From Areca catechu (taxonomy: Eukaryota > Streptophyta > Magnoliopsida > Arecales > Arecaceae), in the NCBI GenBank assembly GCA_021397845.1, contig CM038040.1, positions 64,434,088 to 64,498,087 on the forward strand: a DNA stretch of 64,000 nucleotides. The letters run 5' to 3'. The translations under genes and the position numbers were made by a program. Below the pieces are notes generated by a model. That model made no database searches, was not told the DNA's origin, and worked only from the letters and a program-made list of their open reading frames with translations. Positions 45,165 through 55,621 of this stretch are shown in pieces. Each line of letters begins with the position of its first letter. Within the stretch, counting starts at the first letter, position 1.

Positions 45165-46790
45165 CCAGTCCCCCATTGCTAGAGGAGCATTCATAGAAAC
45201 CCACGGCCCCATGGTGGTGATGCACGCATGGGAAGCTTCCATCAGCCACATGGGGGACCCTCCCTACCGTGACGACTAGCACAGTCTGGAGAGGGAGCTC
45301 CCCACTATGCCACTATCATCTCTAATGGATCCATAGATCATCGCACTCACCTAGCAGGTCCAAACCTTGGCTATGGTAGTGCATCGGTTGCATCGTCAAC
45401 ACCGGTTCTTGGCAACCCGACAAAAACTAGGGCCCCTGTGGCACAAGCCGTCGGACCTCGCGCTAGCTTGTGATCCTTCTAAGGAAGGCTGTCGCATCCG
45501 TGGCCCACATCCTATCCTCGAGGGAGCCTATGGATGCCAAGGAAGATGCAATGGAATGGTTCGGCTGACCAGGAGAGCAGTCCCCGATCTCAGACCAAGG
45601 TGCCTCATGGCACCATAGACCCCACCATGACAAGGTCCTCCGGCATGATCTTTTCTGGCCCTCATCTCCCTCTCCTCCAACAGCCTCAATAGAAGGGTCC
45701 ACCAATGAGGCTATCAAGCGATGGACTAGAAAAATCCTGGAAGAACAATAGCACAAGCTAGCCAAGCTATCCTGCTACTTTGCCAACCTGCAAGGCTCTT
45801 CACACGAGCCCACGGGCTACGACACCCACCGACCTTTCTCCCATAAAATCCAAGAGGAATCGATTCCTAGTCAGCTCCGCATGCCCCAAGTTATTTTCTA
45901 TGATGGGACTACCAACATCCTGGACAACCTTGAGAGCTACAAAGCTCTTATGAAGGTCCAGAGGGCCACTAACACCCTCCTCTATGTTGCCTTTCTAGCT
46001 ATGCTCTGGAAGGTTGCTCGAGTTTGGTACACCTACCTCAAGCCAAGGAGCATCGACTCTTTCAAGCAGCTAGAGAAGAAGTTTATGATGTACTTCGATG
46101 CTTACCAAAAGGTGCTATGTAAAGCTGACAGCCTCTTCTCCATCCGCCAGTAGAACTATGAGTCCTTGTGGGATTACGTATTGTATTTTAAAGTTACAAC
46201 CCTGGAGATCTACAACTTGGATGAGCCTGTCATCATGTTGGCATTGAAGAGGGTGCTCAGAACCTCCCACTTTACCTACTCCCTTGATAAGAAGCCCTCG
46301 AAGACCTACTCTGAGCTCCTTCTCTATGCCCATAAGTACATCCACGTGCAAGAGGTAGATCATACCAGGAGAGAGCTGGATGGGAGACCCGTGAAGAAGC
46401 AGCCCTAGGGAGAGCCCTCCGGGATGCATGGGCCCAGGGTGACCCTGAACCTCTGAGCGGGCCCTAAGCTGAAAGATACTCCTATCCACGAAGAGAAGTA
46501 CATCCATCTCCTCTCCCTAAGGTCCAAGATCCTCATGGAGATCGAAGGTGAGTGCTACCTGCATCACCCTTCCCCGATGAGACTGTCAAACAGCGTGACA
46601 AGTCAAAGAACTTCCAGTTCCATCATGACCATGGCCATGACATCGAGGAATGCCGCCACCTCAAGAGGGAGATCGAAAACCTGATTAGGAGGGGCTACCT
46701 TAGAAAGTTCATAGGAGGCAAGACCCCATCCAAACCCCAAGGCATCGTGGCTCTTCCTCCTATCGATAACTAGCCCAACGAGAGGCCAGT
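45165..46790 (+). pseudogene. Tat B gag
   Basis: Broken frames. The N-terminal part (APMVVMHAWEAS, then 45367-45618) precedes the gag core at 45881-46153 (LESYKALMKVQRATNTLLYV, WKVARVWYTYLKPRSIDSFK, QLEKKFMMYF), which continues past a stop with YESLWDYVLYFKVTTLEIYN, SHFTYSLDKKPSKTYSELLL. The C-terminal part (46552-46773) has FHHDHGHDIEECRHLKREIE, NLIRRGYLRKFIGG, the normal Tat gag end. Better conserved than in Tat A. Confidence 0.85.
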
Positions 46791-46868
46791 AGGGATGATC
46801 TCCTGGGGCCAGAGCACAGACCAAAGAGGACCAGGGCAAGGGAAGGGACAGACAATGCACTCCCCTTC

Positions 46869-47135
46869 ATGGGAGAAAAGGGAACTAAAATAAAAAATTT
46901 AAATAATGATGCCATTGTCATCGAGATGATAATAGCGAAGCATCCTGTAAGACTGATTATGGTCGATAGTGGAAGTTTAATTGATATCCTTTTTCATGAT
47001 GCTTTCTCTAAGATGAATCTATCTCCTACTTTATTGAGGCCAGTGCACACCCCTCTGGTTGGCTTTATTGGAGATTCCATAGGGGTGGAGGGAGAGATCA
47101 CCCTCCCTATCACCTCTAGGATGCCTTCCCGGTAA
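46869..47135 (+). pseudogene. Tat B aspartic protease
   Basis: LNNDAIVIEMIIAKHPVRLI then MVDSGSLIDILFHDAFSKMN, with the D-S-G active site, followed by GFIGDSIGVEGEITLPI. It ends at a stop near 47135. The following stretch to 47580 is broken linker with phrases such as CLLSLPLEVDPSK. Confidence 0.82.
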
Positions 47136-47579
47136 CGTACAGTCATGATGACCTTCACGGTTGTTAGGCTCCCCTCAGCCTACAACGTGATCCATAGTCA
47201 TCTAGGGCTCAATTAGCTCGACGCAGTCATATCTACCAGGCTACTCTTAGTCCAGTCCTCGACCCTTTATGGAGTTGGTGAGATGAAGGGGACTCAATAG
47301 CCAATTCATCACTGCCTGCAGGCCATCCCTAGGGTCAGGAGCATCGAGGAGGACCCGACTGCCAACTAGCTAGATCAATGAATGCAGGAGGCTAAAGGTG
47401 GGCCAGTTGAGTGCCTGTTATCATTACCCCTCGAGGTGGATCCATCGAAGATAGTATAAGTGGGAGCCCACCTACTTGAGGATGAAAGGGCTTGCATCCT
47501 AAACTTCCTCCAAGCAAATGCTGATGTTTTTGCCTAGTTTGCGATAGACATGCTTGAGATTCTACCCGACGTCATCACC

Positions 47580-48330
47580 CATAGGTTGAACATCAATCCA
47601 AGGTGCCGTCCAGTTTGGTAGAAGAAAAAAAGCTTCACCTCAGAGAGGCAGAAGGCGATTAATGAAGAAGTGGAGAAGCTCCTTACTATGGGTTTCATCC
47701 GAGAGGTCCAGTATCCTAGTTGGCTGGCAAATATGATCATAGTCAAGAAGGCCAATGAGAAGTGGAGGATCTGTGTGTATTACACCGACATCAACCGGGC
47801 ATGCCAAAAGATAGCTTCCCCCTTTCCAAGATTAACCAGCTAGTGGATGCCACCTCGGGACACCATTTACTTAGCTTCATGGATTTATTCTTCGGGTACA
47901 ACCAGATTTGGATGGACCTAGAGGATGAGGAGCACATAGCCTTTGTGATGGACCGAGGGACCTATTGCTACAAGATAATACCGTTTGTCCTGAAGAATGC
48001 TGGAGCAATGTACCAGTGCCTGGTTGGCAAAGTCTTCAAAGACCAGATAGGCCGTAATATGTAGGTCTACATGGATGACATGCTCGTGATGAGTGGTCAA
48101 GAGTCAGACTATGTGGCAGACCTTGCAAATGCCTTCCACAACCTGCATCTTCACCAAATGAAGCTGAACCCTGCCAAGTGTGTATTCAATATCACCACTA
48201 GGCAGTTCTTGGGCTTCATGATCACCTAAAGAGGGATCGAGGCTAATCTAAAGAAGGTCCAGGCAATTATCAACATGGAGCACCCCACCTCGAAGAAGTA
48301 GGTCTAATGCTTGATCGGCCAGGTCATGGC
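47580..48330 (+). pseudogene. Tat B reverse transcriptase
   Basis: HRLNINPRCRPVW, VEKLLTMGFIREVQYPSWLA, KWRICVYYTDINRAC, then a one-base frameshift near 47802 and PKDSFPLSKINQLVDATSGH, LLSFMDLFFGYNQI, GAMYQCLVGKVFKDQIGRNM. A TAG just before VYMDDMLVMSG separates the catalytic YMDD from the fingers. The thumb has MKLNPAKCVFNITTRQFLGF. Function as for Tat A. Confidence 0.88.
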
Positions 48331-49480
48331 TCTAAGTCGATCAGGCACTGCACAAGATTCATGACTTCGCTTGGATTAAGGAGTGTCAAAAAGCATTCAA
48401 GGAGTTGAAGAGGTTCTTCGCCTCCCCCCACTACTCTCCAAGCCAACGATTGGGGAGAAACTCCTCCTATATATGGTAGTTTCTCTAGGGGCTGTCAGCC
48501 TGGTGTTGGTCTGCATGGATGAAGATGGAGTTCAGAGATCGATGTACTATACTAGCAAGCTACTCCAAGATACATAAACTAAGTATGCTCACTTTAAAAA
48601 ATATATTTTTATACTTATTATATCTGCCTAATGTCTCAAGCCATACTTCCAAGCCCACACAATCACGATGCTTATCGACCAACCTCTGAGAGCCATCCTT
48701 AGCCATCCGGATATGTCCAGATGTCTAGCTAAGTGGGCAGTGGAGCTCAGTGAATTCGATATCACCTACTACTTAAGGCCATCTCAGAAAACTCAAGTGC
48801 TGGCTGATTTCATGATGGAGTGCACCTGAACAAACGAGGAACCAAAGGAGGCTTCCCCTGAGCACTCGACAGAACCATCGATAGAAGAGATGGAGTGGAT
48901 TCTCCACGTGGATGGTGCATCCAATGTGGTAGGAAGTGGAGCTAGCCTCATCCTCACTAACTCTGACAAGATTATGGCCGAATGCACGTTGCGCTTTCTC
49001 TTCAAAGCTACAATAACTAGGTAGAGTATGAGGCACTCCTTGCAGGATTAAGAGTATCTCGCAAGCTGGGCATGTCAAGCTTGAGGGTCTTCACTGACTC
49101 ATAACTAGTTGTAGGTCAAGTTTCAATAGAATTTGAAGCCCGAGATCCATAAATGGCAAAGTACCTAGAATGGGTGCATTCGAGTGCATCGAGCTTCCAG
49201 TGTTTTAGTATTTCCCACATCCCTCATGGAAAGAATGCCTGCACTGATACCCTCTCCAGACTGGCAACTTCATCGAACTCGTCATTGGGGCGCGTCCACA
49301 TCGAATACTTGGAGACCCCCAGTTATGATGTTTCAAGTTTCAGGTGAAGTCCAACAAGTTGCCCCCGAGGCAAGTTGGATGAACCCCTACATCAAATACA
49401 TTATGGATGGCACCTTGCCCAAGAATCACATGGAGGTTGGTCTTCTTTGGAAGAAGGTCGCACGCTTCATTCTGATGGAT
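48330..49480 (+). pseudogene. Tat B RNase H
   Basis: Connection part: FKELKRFFASPHYSPSQR-like frames and MSKSIQGVEEVLRLPPLLSK region, VSLGAVSLVLVCMDEDGVQR. RNase H proper at about 48890: MEWILHVDGASNVVGSGASL, DKIMAECTLRF, then VFTDS.LVVGQV near 49085 and PHGKNACTDTLSRLATSSNS at 49215 (family: ..N..AD.LSRLA). Several stops. Confidence 0.8.
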
Positions 49481-50605
49481 AGGTAGCTCTATCAGAGGTC
49501 CCACTCCTACCCATTGTTAAAGTGCTTGAGATCCTCGGAAGCAGCCTATATGCTTGAAGAGATACACGAGGACATTTATGAAAACTATGTGGGGGGTAGG
49601 ACACTAGCATACAAGGCCCTCCAGTAGGGATACTATTAGGAAACCATGTGGGAAGACATAGCTGACTTCGTGAGGAAGTGCAATCGCTACCAAAGGCACG
49701 CTCACAAACAATGTCAGCCGGCTTCACCACTATCCCAACTCTTTGCCCCGTGGCCATTCGCTCAGTGGAGAATGGATATCTTAGGTCCTTTTCCTCCATA
49801 TCCAATCAACGGAAATACTTGATTATGGCCATCGACTACTTCACTAAGTGGGTCGAGGTCGAACCATTGACACGGATCATTAAAGATAAGGCCAAATCTT
49901 TCCTCTAGAAGTCAGTCATCTGTCATTTTGATCTTTCATATTTAATCATCATCGATAATGGATGGCAGTTCAACAACCAGGCATTTGAAGATTTCTGAGC
50001 TGACCTCACATCCGCCATCGCTTCACTTTGGTGGCTCACTCACAGACCAAAGGAAAGGTCGAGGTGACCAATCGAACCATCCTCCAAGGACTCTGCATCA
50101 GACTAGATGAAGCCAAGGGTTGTTGGGCTGAGGAGCTCCCTAATGTACTATAGGCCTACCGCACTACACCTCGAAGCCGATGGGTGAGACACCATTCAAC
50201 CTAGTCTTTGATTTTTAGGCTATAATTATAGTAGAGGTGGGTCTACCTATGCTGCGGGTGGGTAGTACAATGAAGTTGAAAAACCAGCCCACATTCTCTT
50301 CAACCTGGATCTATTGAAAGAGATAAGAGCAAAGCCTAGCTCCGTATTGTGGCATACCAGCAACAGGTGGCCCGGTAATATAACTCTCATGTAAGGCCAA
50401 AGGCCTTCCACCCAGGTGACCTCGTCCTATGGAGAGCCAAAGTCTCCCAACCTGGGGAGTGTGGCAAGCTCTCTCCAAATTGGGAAGGTCCTTACAAGGT
50501 CATCAAGGCCTTACCGCAAGGAGCCTATCAACTCACTGAACACGACATTACACAACTTCCTCAAACTTGGAATGCCAGCAAGTTGAGGATGTATCACTAG
50601 TGATG
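49480..50605 (+). pseudogene. Tat B integrase
   Basis: Zinc-binding start: LEEIHEDIYENYVGGRTLAY, then DIADFVRKCNRYQRHAHKQ. Core: PFAQWRMDILGPFPPYP, then MAIDYFTKWVEVEPLTRIIK, then LIIIDNGWQFNNQAFEDF, then in other frames the HSQTKGK.EVTNRTILQGLC and C-terminal HPGDLVLWRAKVSQP and LRMYH regions to about 50600. At least five stops and several shifts. Confidence 0.82.
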
Positions 50606-50639
50606 TACGCCTCTCTTTCAAGAATAAAGATGAGCCCCT

Positions 50640-51300
50640 TTTTGGTACAGCCCTATCTCTCCTTCGTGAGAAAATCTATCCACCTGACTCGAAGTCCAGC
50701 GAAGCAAGCCGGGAAACTCTAGAAGCCCCACCTCTATCTGCCTGACTCTAAGTCTGGTGAAGCAAGCCGGGAAACTCTAGAAGCCATACACTTTATCCGC
50801 ATGACTCCATGTATGGTGAAGCAAGCTGGGAAACTCTTGAAGCCCGCACTCTATCCGCCTGACTCCAAGTCTAGCGAAGCAAGTCAAGAAACTCTAGAAG
50901 CCCCGTACTTTATCCGCCTGACTCCAAGTCCGGCGAAGCAAGCCAGGAAACTCCAGAAGCCCCGCACTTTATCCGCTTGACTCCAAGTCCAATGAAGCAA
51001 GGCAAAAAATTCTAAAAGCCCTGCACTCTATTCGCCTAACTCCAGTTTGGCGAAGCAAGCCAGGAAACTCCTAAAGCTTTGCACTCTATCCGCCTGACTC
51101 CAAGTTCGGCGAAGCAAGCTAGAAAACTCCAGAAGCCCTGCACTCTATCATTCTGACTCCAAGTTCAGTAAAGCAAGCTAGGAAACTCCTGAAGCATGCA
51201 CTCTATCTACTTGACTCCATGTCCGGTGAAGCAAGCCGGGAAACTTTAGAAGCCCTACATGACTTTAAGTCTGGCAAAGAGGGCCGGAGAACTTCCAAAG
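50640..51300. repeat. 60-bp tandem repeat between integrase and antisense gene, Tat B
   Basis: About ten units of 57-61 bp with core GAAGCAAGCCGGGAAACTCT, AGAAGCCCCGCACTCTATCC, GCCTGACTCCAAGTC. They start near 50690 and decay after 51230. The AAGCCRGGAAACT..AGAAGCCC part equals the core of the Tat A repeat. Confidence 0.85.
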
Positions 51301-51578
51301 CCCCTATTCCCATCTGCTAGACTTCAAACTTGGCAAGGGTGACCAGGACCTTGGAAACCTTACACTCAGTTACCATATAGTTCACACTCCTGCCATGCAA
51401 AAAAAAAATAAAGTAGAGAAGGGAGGAAGAATAGAAAAATAGGAAGGAGTAGAATTGAACTATTGGTAAAGTGAAATTGATTCTTCATTGATGGAGGAAA
51501 TTCTTACATTAAGTAGGACCCCCCAGTAGGCCAGGGAATCCTTCAAAATATCCTAAGTACAAATGAAGAAAGAGGAAA
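51301..51578. other. Tat B spacer
   Basis: Decayed repeat units (TGGCAAAGAGGGCCGGAGAAC, TTGGCAAGGGTGACCAGG) and AT-rich DNA before the 3' end of the antisense gene. No coding seen. Confidence 0.4.
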
Positions 51579-53860
51579 CTATGGAGAGATTGCCGGAGCC
51601 TTGCTAGGCCGATAGTGCACCTCATTAGTTTCCTGTGGCCCTTCGGTTGGAGGAGTGGCTAGATCGAGCTCTGACATAGTGGCCATCCTCACCTCAGCCT
51701 TCGATGCAGTGTCCACCCCCACTTTGACCTCTGTAGAGTGGGCCTCCTTGCCATCATCATTGCTGGCCATGTCCAGAATGATGTCGTCTAGGCCTTGGAG
51801 GGTGAAGTCCTAGCCCACCTTTTTCTTGCAATCCTCAAATCCTTTGAGGAATGCATCAAAGACCACCTCCCGCACTTTGTTGATGAACGCGTTTGAGGCC
51901 TTGAACTGTGGGATGGCTTTGGCCGCTTCCTTCTTCGCGGCCTCCATCAGTGCCACCGCCACCGTGGCCTTCTCCTCCACCTCTACGGCTCTAGCCTCTG
52001 CCGCATCAAGTTGGACCTAGAGGGTTCGCACCCACCCCTCTAAGCATGCCACATCCGAGACTGAGCGGGCCCTCTCCTCAATCAAGTGAGTGGCCTCCTC
52101 CCTCTTCTTGGCCAAGGTCACCTTAAGGCTTTCTACTCGTTTCTCTAGGTCTACCATCGTGTTCTTGGAGTTGGCCAGTTCGGCCTAGAGATCCCTTATC
52201 TGGCCCTCCAGGTCATGCACCCAGTCGGCCAGAATCAGACCCTTTACCTCCACAGACTCTGTTCACCTACAAAAGTTGGTGTCTCACCAGATTAGTGCCA
52301 GGTAGGAGTCCTAGATGAGGAGAGCATCCATGGCCATTTATAGCAATAAAGAAGAGAAGGTCAGTCAAATCAACAGAAATAGAGAAAAAACTGACCAAGA
52401 GAGGAAAGTACTTACCAATAAAAGCTAGGGGAACAAGTCAGAGATGACCACCCCCAACAGTCTGCTGCCCCTCTCAGCCAGCCCAGGGTTGAGGGTGACT
52501 GCAGTATTCAGTGGCACCAACATCAACACCCTGGCCACCCTAGGGTCTGGTGCCGTAAAAGATGCCGATAGGCTCGGCGTGGCAGATGGTGAGGGCTCGG
52601 AGGTCGATGGTTGGATTTTGGCTGCTTCGATAGTTGCCGGTAGGATCGGCCTCCCTCTCACTACAGCGTCGGTTGTCGCCTCCTCCACATCTGGTGATGG
52701 TGGAATGTCGATGGTGGGAAGAGCTGCCTGAAGGGCCTGTACGGCCCCCTCTTCAATTGTGGTGCTCCTGCTAGGCCCATGGGCCAAAGTTTGGGCCACC
52801 CCTCTGGTTGGGGCCGGGACTGTTCGGGGCCTCCTCTCGCCTGGCCTAGTGGGGGACTCTTCAATGGGGCTCCACTTTGGTTCCCTACAGAGCCTCTTTT
52901 GTAGGTCCTTTCTGGGTCCCAGAGATATGGGCCTCTTCCAGGACATCTATTGGATTTGCTCCATAGAGAACCTAATGTCTGCAGAGAAAGAAGAAAGCTT
53001 TTGTTAGTCACTAGATAAAGAAGGAGCCTCACCGAAAGGAAGCCCAGATCTCTAGTCTTACCTAGGGACCGAACAGGGCTGACCTTGGTGTCGAACAAAT
53101 TTTGTTCGATCAGGAGATCCCAAATTGGAGGAACCTCAGAGGTGACAAGCCAGTTATACACTCCCTATTGGTGGGATCCATCGAGGCATTCCGATTGGAC
53201 ATATGGTTGGGGTCACATCAGACCTAGTTGACTCCCTCGATCGAGGCATGATGGAAGTGGATAGGTCAAACTTAAGGACCCCCGGGTGAGGGGCCATGAA
53301 CCATCACTCGTTATCAACAGGGTGGTATTTTAGGATAAAAAGAGTCCTAAAAAGAGAAAAATGGATGACAATTCCATGAAAATGACAGAGAATAATAAAA
53401 CAAGAAATGGCCCTAACTGTGTTTGGGGTGAGTTGGGCCAGGACCAATTGATAGTTGCTAAGGAAGGACATGAAGAAGGGGTGTAGAGGAAGATGAAGCC
53501 TAGTGAAAAAGAAGTTCTCGTACAGAGCAATCCAGCCCGGGCCACTAAAAGTGACATGCTTCTCTGGCCCTAGAGCCGAGAACCAGATGGAGTCTGGAAT
53601 CCTGTAAGTGCTTCGAAGATGAAGGGCATCCCCCCGGGTCATTATTGAAGCATGCCGGAGGGATCGGTCGAGTCTTGAACTGAAGGAGGAGGAGGAGGCA
53701 AAGTAGGGATTCTAATGACTATCCCCATCCGGTGGGGACCCTTAGGGATTCTAAGAGGAACGTTCACCTCCTTGCTTTCTAAGAAAGGAGGCCTCAGCTA
53801 GGATGGCCTCGCCTCACTAAAACAGTCCGGGTGACGGTGCCTCCTCCCAGAAGGACTCAT
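51579..53860 (-). pseudogene. Antisense gene of Tat B (Transposase_28-like, coiled coil, spliced)
   Basis: Start ATG 53860 (MSPSGRRHRH), preceded by a C/T-rich leader. Exon 1: PHRMGIVIRIPTLPPPPPSV, then 53642-53304 with YRIPDSIWFSALGPE, WIALYENFFFTRLHLPLHPF, LSNYQLVLAQLTPNTVRAI, then REVYNWLVTSEVPPIWDLLI. Intron 1 53061-52979. Exon 2 (52946-52425): MSWKRPISLGPRKDLQKRLC, proline/alanine-rich linker. Donor of intron 2 at 52415. Exon 3: MAMDALLI, then a coiled coil on the minus strand (52260-51830) and the tail MASNDDGKEAHSTEVKVGVD ending at 51579. The best-kept of the three copies; a few stops remain. Likely nuclear or particle role unknown. Confidence 0.75.
52979..53061 (-). other. Intron 1 of the Tat B antisense gene (83 nt)
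   Basis: Minus strand donor CTAG/GTAAGACTAG and acceptor TTTCTTCTTTCTCTGCAG/ACATT. Same length and same place as in Tat A, while the intron sequence itself has diverged apart from the ends and the CTTCTTTT-like tract. Confidence 0.72.
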
Positions 53861-54330
53861 GGTAGAAAAAAAAGAGGATGAAGAACTCTGCTCCTCAAAC
53901 AGTCCGGGCGACGGTGCCTCCTCCGGGAAATGGGTTGAAAAACTCTGGCTCTCCCCTTTCTCCCTCGCTCGAAGGTTTTTAAGGAATGGCTAAGGAGAAT
54001 GGCCACTTTTCAAAAGACTGGCAGCATCCTATTGCATCATATGGATTGAAACGTGCATCCTTTTTCCTTCTCTAGTTGTTGGATGCTCGCCACGCATCAA
54101 GATCTACTGATAGTGGTGCTTTGGTCTGCATGAAACTGCATCAAGCCAAGTGCAATCATCATGCCCCCTGCATCAGTTAATGTGGCACCTTTTTATTGGT
54201 GCAAAGGTGAGATCTACGAGTTGCTAGCGGTAAAGGCATTAAATGGCATATGCTAAGCATTCTTCCATGTCAATGTCTCCATAACTCCCTTCGCCTTAAG
54301 CCCGAGGGACCGCAACATGCTCTAGGCTCG
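53861..54330 (-). promoter_or_regulatory. Upstream region of the Tat B antisense gene
   Basis: Minus strand upstream of ATG 53860: a pyrimidine patch (CATCCTCTTTTTTTTCTACC), a duplicated CAGTCCGGGCGACGGTGCCTC block (plus strand 53822-53845 and 53899-53922) and TTAAAAACCTTCGAGCGAGG about 110-120 bp before the ATG, a possible TATA-type site. No coding frame. Confidence 0.35.
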
Positions 54331-54344
54331 AGAGTGGAGGGCTT
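54331..54344 (+). promoter_or_regulatory. Tat B polypurine tract
   Basis: AGAGTGGAGGGCTT directly before LTR start TGATGTGGC; matches Tat A GAGAGTGGGGGATCCT. Confidence 0.65.
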
Positions 54345-55621
54345 TGATGTGGCATAACCTCTGATGTGGAGCCCGTATCTGACCCAGCTGGCAGTCAAGC
54401 TAGCAGAAGGCACCACCTGAATATTGTCACCAGATAAGCACCAAGGATGAGCTCCCATCCGAGGTGAGCTCCTAGCCAAAGTCGAGCTACCGTTTGAGGT
54501 TGAGCTCCCATCTCAGGTCGAATTCCTAATCAAAGTTGAGCTCCCCACCTAAAGTCAAACCTAAATAAAGACAGCTGGGTCTGGTTCCTCCTCGGGCAAC
54601 TGTGGGAGTGACTAGCAAGTAGTGTTGCTATCCCCATTGAAGCCCCCATGTTAAGCAACACCTTCTACGGAGGAGTGCTCAGCTAGGGCACCCACCTGCA
54701 CCTTCTATGGAGGAGTGCTCCACCAGGGCACATCACCTGCACCTTGTATGGAGGAGTGCTCCGCTAGGGCACGCCGTCTATGGAGAGACGCTCTGCCAGG
54801 GCACGCCTCTTGCATCCCTTGTGGAAAGGCATTCCATCAAAGTGCCGAGCCTTGTAGCACACTATTGGCACCTTCTTTGGAAAGGCACTTTGTCCGGGGC
54901 ATCGCATCCTGCAACTCACTATCTGTACCACCCGAAAGAGAAATATTTTACCAAGAGTCTCAGATCCTACAGCATCTCCTGCCAGGCTAGTGCTCCGCCA
55001 GGTCCCCAGGCATGGTGGCACGATGCTCGTAAGAGGAAGTGTCCTATCGGGGGTGTCAAGCCCTATGGCATGCTACTCGCACTCATCATGGTAGGGATGC
55101 GTACTTCACAGTACTATGCCTGCACTCATGGTAGAAGCTTCTTCCAAGGATTTTGGGCTGTGTCCCCCTTTTTTTAGGAGAGGCAAGGACAAACCTGCGC
55201 TCTGCCCACATGAGATGTACCAAGAGAGCACCAGACCGGGGCTCTAAGCCCCACCAGACAAGACATGCTTCTATAAGAAGCCTGAAGGGGCCTCCGACGA
55301 AGGTAAGTACAAGCAAACAAAGAGGAGTCGAGACAAGGACAGGAGGAACATCCAAAGACTCTTCCAAGAATTCCTACTATTCTAGCTTCTACTCTATCTT
55401 TTAAAAAATCCTCTAAACGTAGAGGCCATCCTGGGCTCTGCGAAGGAGGATCTGTTCCGCTTAATCATCCACTGACTTGATTGTCAAAGTGCTCCCTCGA
55501 AATTTCCAGTTTGGGTCTCCTCGTTTTTGCAGGACCGATAGTACTTGGAGGTCTCTAGGGGAGAAGTTCACTCAATCGAACCACATCGAAACTGCAGGCC
55601 ACGACGATCTAGGTGGCAACA
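54345..55621 (+). repeat. Tat B 3' LTR
   Basis: TGATGTGGCATAACCTCTG ... CTAGGTGGCAACA. It aligns with 37921-39227 throughout, including both internal repeat arrays. Divergence by eye is high (roughly one base in eight), so B is old. Confidence 0.85.

Larger units (their letters stand above)
37921..55621 (+). mobile_element. Tat-type Ty3/gypsy retrotransposon B, carrying E
   Basis: LTRs 37921-39227 and 54345-55621, primer-binding site, gag, protease, reverse transcriptase, RNase H, integrase, tandem repeat, antisense gene, polypurine tract. E (39287-45164) sits between primer-binding site and gag. Target-site candidates are CCGGA (37916-37920) and TTGGA (55622-55626), which differ only by two C-to-T changes. 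About 11.8 kb without E. Confidence 0.87.
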
